Program-made: the position numbers and the translations under genes
DNA from: Diphasiastrum complanatum
Taxonomy: Eukaryota; Streptophyta; Lycopodiopsida; Lycopodiales; Lycopodiaceae
Assembly (NCBI GenBank): GCA_029204225.1
Contig: MU831553.1
Coordinates: 124,001 to 188,000 of the forward strand
Direction: 5' to 3'
Length of the DNA: 64,000 nt
The notes under the pieces: model-generated
Told to the model about the DNA's origin: nothing
What the model saw: the letters and a program-made list of their open reading frames with translations, nothing else
The model's database searches: none
Shown: one piece after another, positions 9,641 through 22,199 of the stretch
Layout of the letters: each line of letters starts with the position of its first letter
Numbering within the stretch: position 1 is the stretch's first letter

Positions 9641-10245
9641 GGCACCGGAAGTAAAGCTTGTAAAGGTAGCTTTACAACATGCACCCCATCTTTATAAAAT
9701 CTGATGTCCTCATCAGATGTCAGATTAAAGTAAAGGTGCCTCCCAATTGAAATTAACTCTATATTTGATCTACTTGGCACATTACTCAATTTACTGGCCA
9801 CTTTTTATTAACATTGAAGCTGGCACACCACAAGTCGGAGGCTCAGCTCTTTGTGTTGAAAAATTACATAACTTGAAAATATCACTTTGTCTGGGAAAAG
9901 CGTAGATTTTATATCGCTTACGTAAAACCCAAGAACCTTATTAACTGGTGACAGAGGCCTTTCTGTGAAATGTTGGCCCCGTCGCTTCTGACTTTTGAAT
10001 TTGGAACTCCTTTGAGCTCTTGATTTGTCCTTGATGCACTTTGTGTTGAGATCCCTGAGCTCCAGATTTGATCAGTTCCGCACATGTATCAAGGCTCTCT
10101 GAGCCAAAGGATTTATCGTTTATTGCCCACTTTATGGTCCACTCCGTGCCTTGTTGCTTTCGCGCCTGGATTTCTCTCCTTGTCCCAGCCTGATCTTGAT
10201 ACTTTTCCTTCTTGGCTCTTTAAGGTAGGCAAAGATTGAGTACTC

Positions 10246-10650
10246 TACAATGCACCTCTCACTTAGCTTGAAGTAGCTATCTTTGAATCAGCCCAAATAT
10301 AACCATTGGACTCGTGGAGAGCCAAGGGGTCACACCAGTTTGATCCGCATACGAACTATTTCTTCACGTTTGTTTGAAGTGCCATGTCCGTCGCGCAAAA
10401 CTTGACTTTCACAATTCCATCACTGGTCAGTTGCCTCACAGTCAAAACAAGAAGTGTACATCTAGCTTGGCTTCAAGTAGCTCTCTTTGAATCAGACACA
10501 TGCACCCAAAGTTTGCACTAGTCCGATTTTCAATACGAACTGTCCCTTAGCGTCCGCTCGAAGTACCAAGTCTCTCGTGCAAGACTCAAATTTCACAGTT
10601 CCTTCGTTGATCAGCTGCTTTACACGTAACACAAGTCAGCGTACTCATTA
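10246..10650. repeat. Diverged tandem duplication (~200-bp unit)
   Basis: Two units can be aligned by eye, about 10246-10455 and 10456-10650. Shared landmarks in the same order are AGCTTG(GCT)TGAAGTAGCT, CTTTGAATCAG, a TACGAACT word, AAGTRCCA, CGYGCAA, TTTCACARTTCC and GTCAGYTGCYT. The right-hand unit is largely open on the minus strand (EGTVKFESCTRDLVLRADAK, then GQFVLKIGLVQT); the left-hand unit is full of stops. The function is unknown. Confidence 0.6.
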
Positions 10651-11546
10651 TGTCTCCTCATCATTGCTGGTCTAGAGAAAGCCTATAACAAGCTTTCCTT
10701 TCCACAACAAAAACTTGTCAACTTATTAGGTCCAAAGTTCGCCAGTCTCCTCGTGTGAGTATGGCTAGGTCACCTTGAATTTGCCCCTGTTTTTTATCAA
10801 CTTTCATTCAAAATATGCCCCAAGAGAGAGGTGTGTGTGATAGTTCCCCCTCCACTTATAAAATCAGCTGACCAGACTTAGAGTAGAGTTCTTCGGACAA
10901 AAAGCCTTTCCAACACTTTGCTTCCCATCTGCTAGGATTATGGCTTGATCCAACTTGTTGCCAATCTCTAAAGAGGATCCTAGTCTTTCCCCTTTGAGGA
11001 AAAACCCAACTGACATTGGATATCACCCATGCTCAGTGAGTTTCAGTTCCGAAGGTGGCTGTCCCAAATGAAGACCAACTGCTCCATAGAAGATCTCCCC
11101 TGAAATTGCCCTTTCCAACTTTTGACTTCATGCTTGCGTCACAGTGGGCGTTGTCGCAAAATGAAACTAACCCAAGAAACAGGCTAGCCATCCATCCTTT
11201 GCAAACATTGAGTCGTTTCGTTGTCGTTCACGTGCGAGTACTTGAACTGCAAATCCGCCCCATAGATTTTGTAGTCTTTTTTGTTTGATGGTATCAGCCT
11301 TCAAAAGAAAGATTCTTTCTCGAGCCATCAGCTCCTTGTATCACAAGCAATCATGCAAACCAGGCAAAGCACAAGTACTAAGACTCACCACGAATATATG
11401 CAAGCAAGACACTCAGGCAGGTTTACTAGCATATAACAAAGACAAGGTCCCCCTTTGAGATAGTCCTGCCAAAGGACCTTTGCCTGGCCGCGCCCATACA
11501 GATCGATCACAGAATCAGCCCACAGAGGACACCCCTCCAACTATCC

Positions 11547-11940
11547 GTGCTTTCACCATTAAGCTGCACATTGCCTCAGTCACGTCCCACCACTTTTTGG
11601 TCGATAGCCCTTATAGCTAAACGATCGGCAACTATCCTGCACCGGCAGCTAACCACCCGTGCTTTACACCCGAATTCGAGCAGCATCTCTGTATCAATGG
11701 TTAACCCGTACAATTCGAATATGTCGCTCCACACCCCACAAGGCATAGACCGTGCTTACACCAACCTAATAGCGGCACACTGCCTCATCTGTCCTACATG
11801 CAGACAGCGCCAGGCCAGAACCGCGAGATCTGACCGTGCTTACACCTCAAGGGCAGCAGCTTGACTCATCAAGTCCCCCGTTATGCCGACCACCCCGACC
11901 GTGGATGCACCCGTGCTTACACTGTGGGCAGCACCTTGCA
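11547..11940. repeat. Degenerate CCGTGCTTACAC repeats
   Basis: CCGTGCTTTCACC, CCGTGCTTTACACC, CCGTGCTTACACC (three copies or near copies) and following AGCRGCA/GGCAGCA words recur at irregular spacing of roughly 80-110 bases. They lie in the leader position of the minus-strand element, next to its primer site. Confidence 0.5.
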
Positions 11941-12010
11941 CGACACTTATCCTGATGAACCCCAAACAGTGGCCATTTTTGTGAGATCCGCATAGCTGAC
12001 CGGCCAGTCG

Positions 12011-12022
12011 GCTCTGATACCA
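12011..12022 (-). other. Copia primer-binding site, minus strand
   Basis: The plus-strand text GCTCTGATACCA is the reverse complement of TGGTATCAGAGC, the initiator tRNA-Met site. Two bases further right the sequence TGTAGCGCAGG begins, which is the complement of an LTR ending in ...CTACA. Confidence 0.8.
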
Positions 12023-12024
12023 CA

Positions 12025-13030
12025 TGTAGCGCAGGAATCCTAAAGGGAGCCGGGAACCACGACTTAGCTTCCTAGCCTTCAACTCTTGCCGTCGAAACCC
12101 ACTTGACATACAAGCAACCAACTCGCCAACAATGATCAGACTTAACCAACTAGAAGTTTAGAAACCAACATTGAGATCCAACCTGGCGCCATGCCAGATC
12201 GGGCGTCCCAATGTGGGCGACTTCCCTCCAAGCAAGCGCCCGACATACATCAAACTTAACCAACTCAAAGCTTCATTACAAACGAGTAACATCCATTCCA
12301 AGAAAGTGGTCTGACTTACATCAGACTTAACCAACTGAAAGCTTCGTCACGAGCGCTGGAAGCCAACCTGGCGCCATGCCAGACTGGACAGGCATAAACA
12401 GGTAACTTCCACCCAAGCAAGCCATCCAACTCAGCCGACAGGTTAGAGCCCGTTCCCCAAGATCTTAACTCATTCACGTTCATGCAAGGAACACTCAGAA
12501 CCACAAGTCGCCACAGATATGGAGACAACCAGTTCCTAGACAAAATGGTCCCGATAGCATACCGCTGGCACCACGGACCGAATGGTCCCGACGGCATACC
12601 GCTGGCATCCCGGGATATGACCCTCAGCTATGTGCCAAATTAAAAAGTTTGAAGCGGCCTTACAACTGGCGCTTTTACCGAACACAGAAACCCGGAAGGT
12701 AATCAGAGTCAGTTTGAGGAAAATCCCACTTTATTGATAAATCTGAGAAGGTTACATTTCAAGTGTGTGATCGACCCTAGTCTCCGGGGCGCTGACATGC
12801 CAAGGCGAGTGCCAGGACAACATTCCAGCAAGGGAGGCTGAGACTTGGTTGGAGCTCGTCCTGAGTCGCAACCCGCACTCCCTTATAGTATTGGTGGGAT
12901 TCGCCACCTCATACCAAGTGCTCTACCTAGGCTAGTAAAGCACATTTTCTCTCTCTAGGATTTTCTCTCTAGAAAGTCATTTTCTCTCTCTAGAATTTAT
13001 TGATCCCTAGACTTCCTTTAATCATGCCTA
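12025..13030 (-). repeat. Minus-strand LTR (outer edge uncertain)
   Basis: Its inner edge is fixed by the primer site. On the minus strand a TATA-like CTATAAGG (about 12881-12889) is followed by AATAAA at 12730-12735, the order expected for LTR promoter then poly(A) signal. It carries internal repeats: CAACCTGGCGCCATGCCAGA occurs at about 12180 and 12365, AAACTTAACCAACT-type words occur three times, and a 40-bp tandem pair (AATGGTCCCGAYRGCATACC) lies at 12543-12605. The outer edge could lie anywhere near 13030-13110. Confidence 0.5.
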
Positions 13031-13084
13031 GATCGTGTGAGGTGATTGCACATCGATCTGAGCTCTCTGGACTTCGCTAGAACC

Positions 13085-14132
<1,048 letters not shown>

Positions 14133-15860
14133 ATGCCCGTTGGTGATGCGAATCCAATTTTCTTTACAAAGGCATGGAAAATTGTTCAGAAGCCTAGTTC
14201 CAGCAGCCAATACATGAAAGTCTTCGTCGTTGTCTTCAAAGTATCGGTTGGTGAGCCTAGATTTTTTATGGAGGATGTTGAAACTATAGGTGTGGTGCGG
14301 GCAATTATAATGCTTGAAACCATGCTGATTGAAAGGGTTGAATTCATGACCCGGGGTTCTAATGGAGAAGAACGCCATTTTGTTTTGTCTTGTTCGGATA
14401 CAATGCATTATACGGAGGCACCCAAAATTCGTGACTCAACTGGTGCATTGCGTAAATATCATGGAAATTTACTCAATGGGATGATTGCTCTTCAAAACTT
14501 GCATGAAATGATGCAAAAACGTGAAGAAACAATGATGGAGATAGTTGAAATTGCCACGACCGTAGTCAGCGAGCTGAGAGGAACAGAAGTGGTATTAATC
14601 TCTGAGATAGAACCGGCACCATCCTCAGCTCCAACTCTATCTGGAGGTAGAAAACAAGCATGACAAAAAGTCACATCGAAATGACGCCACCTAGAAGACG
14701 AAATTTTTGTTGGTCGAGCCGGTTGGATAGGCTGGAAAACATCCACTAGGATCTCATTGGACAGGCCTCCATACATCAAAGGAGTGAAGCTAGATCAAGA
14801 GACGAGCAAAAGAATGGCTCGATTTTATGAGGGATTGTCTGGCATTCTCGGCAGTCAGCTCGTTGGCACATTGAAGGGAAGGTTGCCCTTGAAGACTTTG
14901 TATCAAACCTTTGAGGAGTATACCATTATATTGCTGCATTCGAATGACGCGTTTAATAACTACTTGGAAGTTATGAAGCGTTATGTGGTTGGGTCTCTTC
15001 CATATGATGAGCCAGCTTTTGCACCACAACGTCAAAAGACCGTTCCACTCACTGTAAAAAATTTTAGATCGCTGTGGTACTTGCCTGACCCAATTTGTAT
15101 GAAGGTATGCAAAAAACTCTTGGAGGGACAATTGTATTTTGGCAAAAAAAATAGAGAAAAATACATTGAAGATGGTGTGTGGCAACCATTGTCAAGGAAA
15201 CAACAGCTCTAAACGTTGTAAAGTTCTTGATTTCTTTAGTGAACGATCTGCCAGTAGATGTGCAGTATGACAAAGAGGCAATAAAGCGCCGATCCCCATC
15301 TATCAACAAAAAGTTTGCCTATGATTGGATTAGAGCGGCTACAAGTAGCAGCAGAAGCATATCATCTAAGCTGCAGACTGCCATACCACCCTCTTTAACA
15401 CAATTTGTTGAAAAAATAAAAGAAAAAATAAGTCTGAGACAAAGTCTTGCGGGGATCAGCATTGGCACTTCTTGGAGAGTTTTTTTTCAAAGTGAAGACC
15501 TCCAAAAGAAATGAAGCGATTTGTTGTGGGGTCGATGAATCGAACTTCATGGCCTACATTTCTTCATCTGCTTGGGAGAGTCCCACACTGTACATTGTTT
15601 ATAATATCGAGTCGATTAGTTCAAGTTACATCACTATATTGGTGTGACACTACCTGGCCACCCTCATGGCAGAACACAAATTGTGTGTTATTGTACTGTT
15701 TTTGGAACAAAGTATTAAAGAGGGAGTCAAGGGAAGCTTAAAATCAATGCACAACATAAAACTCTCGATATTTGAGGGTTATTACGAGCTTGCTGCCCCT
15801 CTAAAACAAGGTGGAGTGCAAAATGCAAAATTTGCAACTTGTTTTATATGTCTTGTATAA
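14133..15860 (+). pseudogene. Unrecognised broken protein, ~570 codons
   Basis: The reading frame starting at ATG 14133 is open to TGA 14661-14663, has a second TGA at 14682-14684, and is then open again to 15212. A shifted frame (15179-15440, with VKFLISLVNDLPVDVQYDKE) bridges to a last stretch in the original frame (15447-15858), broken by one TGA at 15645. The remaining text has protein-like composition, with hydrophobic and charged residues mixed and few low-complexity runs. Examples are MKVFVVVFKVSVGEPRFFME and KNFRSLWYLPDPICMKVCKK. I recognise no family. Decayed host gene, transposon gene or other insert are all possible. Confidence 0.5.
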
Positions 15861-16496
15861 TGCTGATGCACCAAGTGATCTGAACGCCTGTGTGCATAGT
15901 AAACTCAATTTTTTTGTGTTTTGGCGACCAAGGGAAGGTGCCTAAAAAATTTGTGACTTGTAGCTCGGCTGCTAAAAATAGAGCAAAACATTGGGAGTTT
16001 TTTGAGTTTTTTGCTTTTGTAGATTGGATCTTTTGTGGATCAAAACCCTATATAAGTCTATAAACTTGATCAATTCTAAATTTTGATTTCACATACTAGA
16101 TTTGGCCGATTTTTGGATCATTAGATCAGGCTAAGTGGTGGCTATTAGATTGCATAATTAAAATTTTAGCATTTGCATGTAGATTTGAAATAGTCAATTT
16201 TTTGTGATTTTTTCAAAACCCTAATTTTGATTGGATCTCTAGATAGTAAAATTGCTGGACTTTATTTGAGTGTGTTTCAATCTTAGGCAGTGGCAAAAGT
16301 CTTTATATTGAGGATAGATCATAGGTTGATCAAGATTCCAAGATTCTATGTGTTGATTTGCTTGGTATAAGTGCTATAAGAGAATTTGTGAGATAGTTTC
16401 AAATCTTGGTGATTTCTTTTGAAAGCATTTGTTGTTGTTCAAAGGAGTGATTTGTGCATTGAAACAGGTTTAAAGAGAAGATCAGGTCATTGCTAT
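15861..16496 (+). other. Probable copia leader, no gene
   Basis: AT-rich, no open frame. It precedes a copia gag, so part of it is likely LTR and leader, but neither LTR ends nor a primer site were recognised. Confidence 0.35.
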
Positions 16497-17301
16497 ATGG
16501 CAACCTCAAGTGGAGTCATGTTGAAAGCCTATCAATGATAGGCTTAACTCAAGTAGCTATTCATTGTGGACAGTGAGGATGGAATCATGTCTTGAGATGA
16601 ATGATGTTTTGGATATTGTTGTAGGTTTGGAGGAGAGACCAGCAACGCAACAAGATCAAGTGAGGTATGACAAGAGGGCCAAGAAGGCTCTACAAATGAT
16701 AAAGATGAATGCTACCAATGAGCTTCTCAAGGAAGTTGGTAAGTGCACATCATCTTTGGAAGCTTGGGATTCATTGAAGAAGCTTTATGAATCCAAGTCT
16801 ACTTCTAGAGTGTTGACTCTAAGAAGACAAATCTTTTCTTGTTTGCAAAAGAATGAAGAAAGTCCAAGTACTTTTGTTTTGAGAATGAAAGCATTGAATG
16901 ATGAGTTGGCTTGCATTGATGAAAGCATCAAGGAAGGCGAGCTAATTCATGTGATTCTTAATGGCTTGTTGGATGCTCATGCTAACATTGTTCAAAGTAT
17001 TGCTATTCAAAAGACTTTGCCAAGTTTGATGGATCTTTAGGTGGATCTACATCGACACTTCAAGAGGAAGGCTATTTTCACAAAGGGCAAATTCAAGGGC
17101 AAAAGCAAAAGTAAGTGGTCTAAAGGGCAAGATCAAGTGGATGCTTCTTCAAGTGGAAAAAAGAAGGATAGATCAAAGCTCAAGTGCTTCTATTGTGGCA
17201 TCAAAGGACACTTTGCAAGTGAGTGCTACAAGAAGAAGAGATATCAAGGAGACAAGCAAGGTAATCTTACTCTTGATGAGGATGGTTTGGATTTTTTGTG
17301 A
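16497..17301 (+). pseudogene. Copia Gag, second copy, broken
   Basis: ATG 16497 gives MATSSGVM and soon shifts frame. The main frame from about 16545 reads SYSLWTVRMESCLEMNDVLD, then EAWDSLKKLYESKSTSRVLT, LRRQIFSCLQ and LIHVILNGLLD, the same Gag family as at 1987-2797. An in-frame TAG at 17038-17040 separates this from a basic Lys-rich tail carrying the zinc knuckle CFYCGIKGHFASEC (about 17187-17228). Without the stop the two halves are continuous in one frame. Confidence 0.88.
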
Positions 17302-17945
17302 TGTCTTCATGTATGCTTGCTAATAATGGAGATCTAGATCCTTGGTGGATTGATAGTGGAGACCTTTAACAAAGAGTACTTCACTTCTTTGTTGGCATAT
17401 GGAGATGACAAGAGGGTGATCTACACGGCCAATGACGGTGGGTGTGCAATCAAAAGGATTGGCACAATTCCTATTTCTCTCTCTACAAATAGGAATGTTC
17501 ATTTGGAGGATGTCTTGTTTATTCCATCTATTACCAAGAATTTGCTTAGTGTGAGTCAAATGCTAAGTAAAGGCCTCAGGTGGAGTTTGATGGAGATGCT
17601 CGTATGATCAAAATGAAGGATGTCTTGATTGGAAAAAGTAAAAGGCAAGAGAAGTTGTTCAAACTAGATGCTTGTGTTATTGCTAACCAAGTTGGATGCG
17701 TTGCAAGGGAGAAAATACCTATTCAAGAGGCTTGGCATAAAAGGATGGGACACCTCAACTTCAAGTCATTGGAGGTAATGGCTAGGAAGAAGATTGTGAT
17801 AGGACTTCCAAGTTCCTTAAGTGGCATCAAACATGTTTGTGAGTCTTGTGCTTTGTCTAAGTCACATAGACTACCTTATACTAGATCTATATCTAAATTT
17901 ACAAAGCCTTTCCAATTGTACATTCGATATTCATGGATTTACTAA
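17302..17945 (+). pseudogene. Copia protease and pre-integrase, truncated
   Basis: WWIDSG at about 17342-17360 is the aspartic protease active-site motif, where DSGA is usual. It is followed by a frame change, then VIYTANDGGCAIKRIGTI and VLFIPSITKNLLSVSQML, typical copia protease sequence. Next come WHKRMGHLNFKSLEVMARKK (about 17732) and HVCESCALSKSHRLP, the GAG-pre-integrase zinc-binding region. The element stops at the start of integrase near 17945, where an inverted copia LTR begins. Confidence 0.85.
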
Positions 17946-17959
17946 AATAGTGAAGCTAA

Positions 17960-18735
17960 GATGTATGTAACATGTGCAAAAAGTACAAAAAGGACCAAGA
18001 GTGGATCCTAATCTGATCCTCAAGAGGATTGGTTGTCAGATTACTTGATCTATCAATCTACTTGAGATTAAGATCAATCTAGATCAATTCTAGACACAAA
18101 ATCCTAACAAGAACAATCATTAATTGAAGGTAGGTGTACTTTCTGGTTTCACACATGTGAAACATTGTCTGAGTACGGACTCCAACTTGAAAATCAAGTA
18201 CACATTGACAGAACCTCAAAACAATCAAAACAAATGTAGACAAATGGAGAGAATCACTCAAAATTGCTTCCAAAACCAAGATTGGTGTCTCACATTGATT
18301 ATGGCCAAAAAGCCTCTATATATACACTTTTGAAGCTCGAGGTACTGATCATGCATCAGATCTCACACGTGTGAGGATGCCTTGTCACCATCATGCAATT
18401 TGACACTTGGATCAAAACTTTCCGTTTTGGGCATTTTTGGTCTATTTTTCTACTATATGGAGATCTTCATGGAAATCTTCTAGAAGCAAAAACTCGCCTA
18501 CTTCAGCTATTTTCACACATGTGAGCTGTCCTCTACACATGGGATGTGACACCTATTCAAAATATTTGGCTCATGCAATCATTAGATTGATGCCATGTGT
18601 CATATCTCTAGAAAACTAGTTTTTGGCCATTTTGCCCACTAGAATTTGAATTAAATCATATGTACAATATATATGATTATGGTACATGAAAAGTACACTA
18701 GTTTCACATGTGAAAACAGGATCCACACATGTGTG
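17960..18735 (-). repeat. Copia LTR, minus strand
   Basis: The reverse complement aligns by eye with 33225-33890 on the plus strand. Shared words include GTGTACTTTTCATGT, CATATGNCACATGGCATCAA, GATTGCATGAGCCA and TAGATTGATCT near the end. It carries CACACATGTG and CACACGTGTG palindromes. It follows copia RNase H on the minus strand, so it is a 3' LTR. Exact ends were not fixed. Confidence 0.7.
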
Positions 18736-18741
18736 TCTATC

Positions 18742-19394
18742 CTATATACAAGATTTTTGGCCTCTACCAAGCTTATTTTTGCATTTTTCACACTCCTCTT
18801 TAAAAATATAGCTTGGTAAATCTAGCATAGATTTATCTATAACTCCAAGAGCCAATCTCAATTTTATAAATGGATCTCTAGGCAATGCCTTGGTGAGCAT
18901 ATCAGCAATGCAATCTGACGTTGAAACATGAATAAGCTTGATCTCCTTTGCTTGCACTTTCTCCCTCACGAAATGATGTGCAATCTCGATGTGCTTTGTT
19001 CAAGCATGGAAGACTGGATTGTTTGCAAGTTGTTGATCTACTTGATTACCACAATATATGCACGGAATTTCTTCATCCTTGATCACATGTAGCTCCTCCA
19101 AAAGCCTTTTAAGCCAAAGAACCTCCTTTGTTGTTGTTGTCATAGCTTTATATTCGGATTTTGTTGATAAAAGAGAGATGGTATCTTGCTTTTTGGAAAG
19201 CCAAGATATAACTCCTCCACATAAGAATGTAGCAAATGCGCTTATGGATCTTCTATCCATCTTGTCACCTGCAAAACTTGAGTCTGAATATGCTCTCAAA
19301 CAAATATTAGTCTTTTCATAAACTATGTCAAAGTCTTTTGTAGCCGAGATGTACCTTAACACCCTTTTTGCTCCTTTCCCAGTATTAAAATCGA
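18742..19394 (-). pseudogene. Copia RNase H C-terminal region
   Basis: On the minus strand: RVLRYISATKDFDIVYEK, AYSDSSFAGDKMDRRSISAF, ISWLSKKQDTISLLSTKSEY, EVLWLKRLLEELHVIKDEEI, NNPVFHA, stop, TKHIEIAHHFVREKV and SDCIADMLTKALPRDPF. This is the complete copia RNase H C-terminal domain plus tail. The stop in HA-TGA-TKH replaces the usual Arg, consistent with a CGA to TGA change. The 3' LTR follows. Confidence 0.9.
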
Positions 19395-19560
19395 AATTGT
19401 GTGGCTGAAAACAATGGTGGGCTCCGGCAATCCACTTGGAGGTCGTCCATGATGTGAAGCGTGATTTCCAAGAGCCTCCCATCATTGCCGCACGAAAATA
19501 TAAACGAGCAACCGGCAGCTGAGCTTTGATTTGCTCTGAGGCCATCAGCTTATTTGGATC
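19395..19560. other. Foreign segment abutting RNase H
   Basis: The minus-strand frame continues upstream of the copia RNase H as non-copia sequence (for example KSRFTSWTTSKWIAGAHH). The plus strand is also open here (EVVHDVKRDFQEPPIIAARK). I cannot identify either. It lies between a copia and a gypsy fragment and may be a piece of a third element or a captured sequence. Confidence 0.35.
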
Positions 19561-19579
19561 GAATTCCAGAGGAGGGAGA

Positions 19580-20020
19580 CAATCGTCCCTAGTTCACGTG
19601 ACCCATAAACACGTAAACTCCACGAATTGTTGTTGGCGGTGGCAATTTCACAATAACTCTAATCTTAGAATAATCTCTAGCAATACCATGTCTTGATATC
19701 ACATGTCCAAGCACAACTCCGTGGGAAACCCATATCTGACATTTTTTTGGATTAAGAGAAATCTGATATTTGCGACATCTTTCAAATATTTTTTCCAATC
19801 GATCCAGGTGGTCTGTATCTGTACTATGAATGGATACACGTCCCATGTGTATACCTTTGGGCTTGGGCCTATATGATTGTGTATTAGATACTTTGGATGT
19901 CAGTTGGACGTGAGCCAACGGCCTTGGTGACTTGATCTCCTGAGGAATTGATTTTGGCAAATAATGTTGGGAATCTAGATAAAGGAGTACATGTTCATCC
20001 ATCATTTCAACATCATCCAT
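19580..20020 (-). pseudogene. Gypsy family B fragment with internal deletion
   Basis: On the minus strand the first half (MDDVEMMDEHVLLYLDSQHY, PLAHVQLTSKVSNTQSY) matches the linker at 23500-23670 of the family B element. It then jumps to RT/RNase H connection sequence (LDRLEKIFERCRKYQISLNP, KKCQIWVSHGVVLGHVIS). The palm of RT, present between these blocks in other elements, is deleted in frame, leaving a 143-codon open frame. Confidence 0.8.
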
Positions 20021-21180
20021 GGAAAGAATATCTTCTTCCTGTGGTACGTTTTGTGTGTTGCTTAATAGTGTTTATAACACTATAGCGGGGTTTTGTATGA
20101 TTATGAAGCCAGTCATTGGGTTTCTAGTTTGGATATTGCCATAGATTATACTAGAAGGTAAGTTCAGTTTGAACCCATTCACCTCATAAGTAATCCATCT
20201 CAAATATTCTTTTCAATGTTATAAATATTTTTCATTTACTAATTCTTCTGTTCTCTCCAATCAAGCAAACTTAATTTGATTCAATCTTTGATGCAATTGC
20301 CATGATCTATCTACGAAAGCTTGACCATCTTGTTCAATGGTTTTATCATGATAATGTATGTGGTTTTGGAAATATACACAATATATATAGCTCTAATGGT
20401 GTTTTTCAACCACTTTGAGCGATAGCTTCTCCATGTTTTTCAATGGATTAGCAATAGCTGATTTATCATGCTAAGTATATTTGTTAAGCATTACACATCA
20501 CTCAAACTGAGAAATTTATGATAAAATTCTCTTAAAAGTCATTTTTCTCAATTTTAGTGAATTCTATGAGTTTTAAGAATCAATTTACCTTTTTGGATCA
20601 TTTGGATCCGAGTTACAGATTAGAAGTTATAGCCATTTGAAAATCCTTAATAAGTTTAACTCTTAAAAACATATATAATATTCCATTATAAAAAATAGAA
20701 TCTAATTGTTTCTTATTTTCTGCAGTTTTTTACAGCAGAAGGTAAATCTGTAATTCATTAGACTCTAAAAACATACCATTTACTGTATACTATGGGTTAT
20801 AGATTCAATATGAGCACATAAATCCATTTTTTTTTTAAGATTTAAAAAAAACAGATACTTAGTATTCATAATAACCGAAAAACCCAGTCTACATGCTTAA
20901 CCAAATGATTAAACCAAAAAATACAATAAAAAAATAAATGATTTCACCTCAGATCCTTATGCTCTGACTTAAATTTCAAGGAGGGTCCTTCAGATAAAGT
21001 CATGTCTTCCACATTTGAGTCACTCTGTAATTTTTTTCAGTAGCCCACATAATTCCTTGCCAGAATGCCGATTCCATCTATATCTTTACCGGGTCGTCTT
21101 CTTCATTTTACCAAAAAGTTTTGAAGCAAGAAGAAAAAGAGGGGGGGGGGAATCGCTGAAGGAAAGAAAGATACAGACAG
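20021..21180. other. AT-rich, no gene seen
   Basis: A-rich and T-rich non-coding text with no LTR edge, hairpin or tandem repeat that I could define. Confidence 0.4.
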
Positions 21181-21199
21181 AGTGGTAGAGAGAGATCAG

Positions 21200-21333
<134 letters not shown>

Positions 21334-21700
21334 TCTTGACAGAGATCGGAAAGGGAGTGATAGGGAGCGGCTGACCGTGAGGGAGAGAAAAAGATGCATA
21401 GGGATGTAAAATGGGAGCAGGGCGCAGAGGGATGAAGATCGCAGGCAGTGAGAGAGAGATCTGCGGCTGTAGGGAGAGAGACATAAAGTGAACAGAGAGG
21501 GAGAGAGATATGGAGAGCTGACTACGCTGAGAGAGAGAAAGTATAGCGATTGAGAGAGAGTGGGGAGGGTAGTGATTGAAAGAGGGTGATTAGATAGGGA
21601 GAGATTGGGAGCGTTGTGAGGGAGAGAGATGGAGGGCAGGGATTCTGAGGGAGAGAGATAGAGCAGTTTGGAGAGAGAGAGAGTGTGGATCAATGTTGCT

Positions 21701-22199
21701 AATGTGCGCTTTGCTACTCCAATCAATGTTTTATCATTCACAAAAGAAGTCCAGCATCTCTTTGAAGAATATCATTGATCTGCTTTGCTCATTGCATCTA
21801 CTCATTGAATGCAAGGATGTCAAGGAATGAATCTCATCTTCGTCATTCACATTGTGAATATATCTCATTCTCATAAAAACCTATTCACTTCCTTGAATAA
21901 TAGGTAGATTTTTTTTTTTTAAAGCAAATATTCATGCTATACCTCACATTTCTACTCTCATAGATAGATTTTGAATGAGATCTAATATTTTCTATTCTTA
22001 CCAAAGAAAATCTATGATCCAATTATAATTCTCCAGACCTTATGAACAACAAAATAGAAAACACTCATCATATTCTCTCCACTCATTTTTCCACTCATCA
22101 CTCAAAAGATCTGACAAATACTCTCAATAAAAGATCCAAGATGGTCTTCAGCAGCAACAGATGTCTTCGACATAGATCCATAAGCACATCTGGTAGAAT
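21701..22199. other. AT-rich leader to family B element, no gene
   Basis: No open frame or LTR edge recognised. It is upstream of the first readable gypsy sequence. Confidence 0.35.

Larger units (their letters stand above)
9641..12010 (-). mobile_element. Internal part of minus-strand retroelement, coding unrecognised
   Basis: It lies downstream, on the minus strand, of a copia-type primer site at 12011-12022, so by position it should be leader plus gag. Short minus-strand open stretches exist, for example LISIGRHLYFNLTSDEDI with FYKDGVHVVKL at about 9660-9760, but none matches a Gag or Pol motif I know. Two features stand out: a diverged direct duplication at 10246-10650, and repeated CCGTGCTTACAC words at 11547-11935. 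I read it as decayed element interior. Confidence 0.4.
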
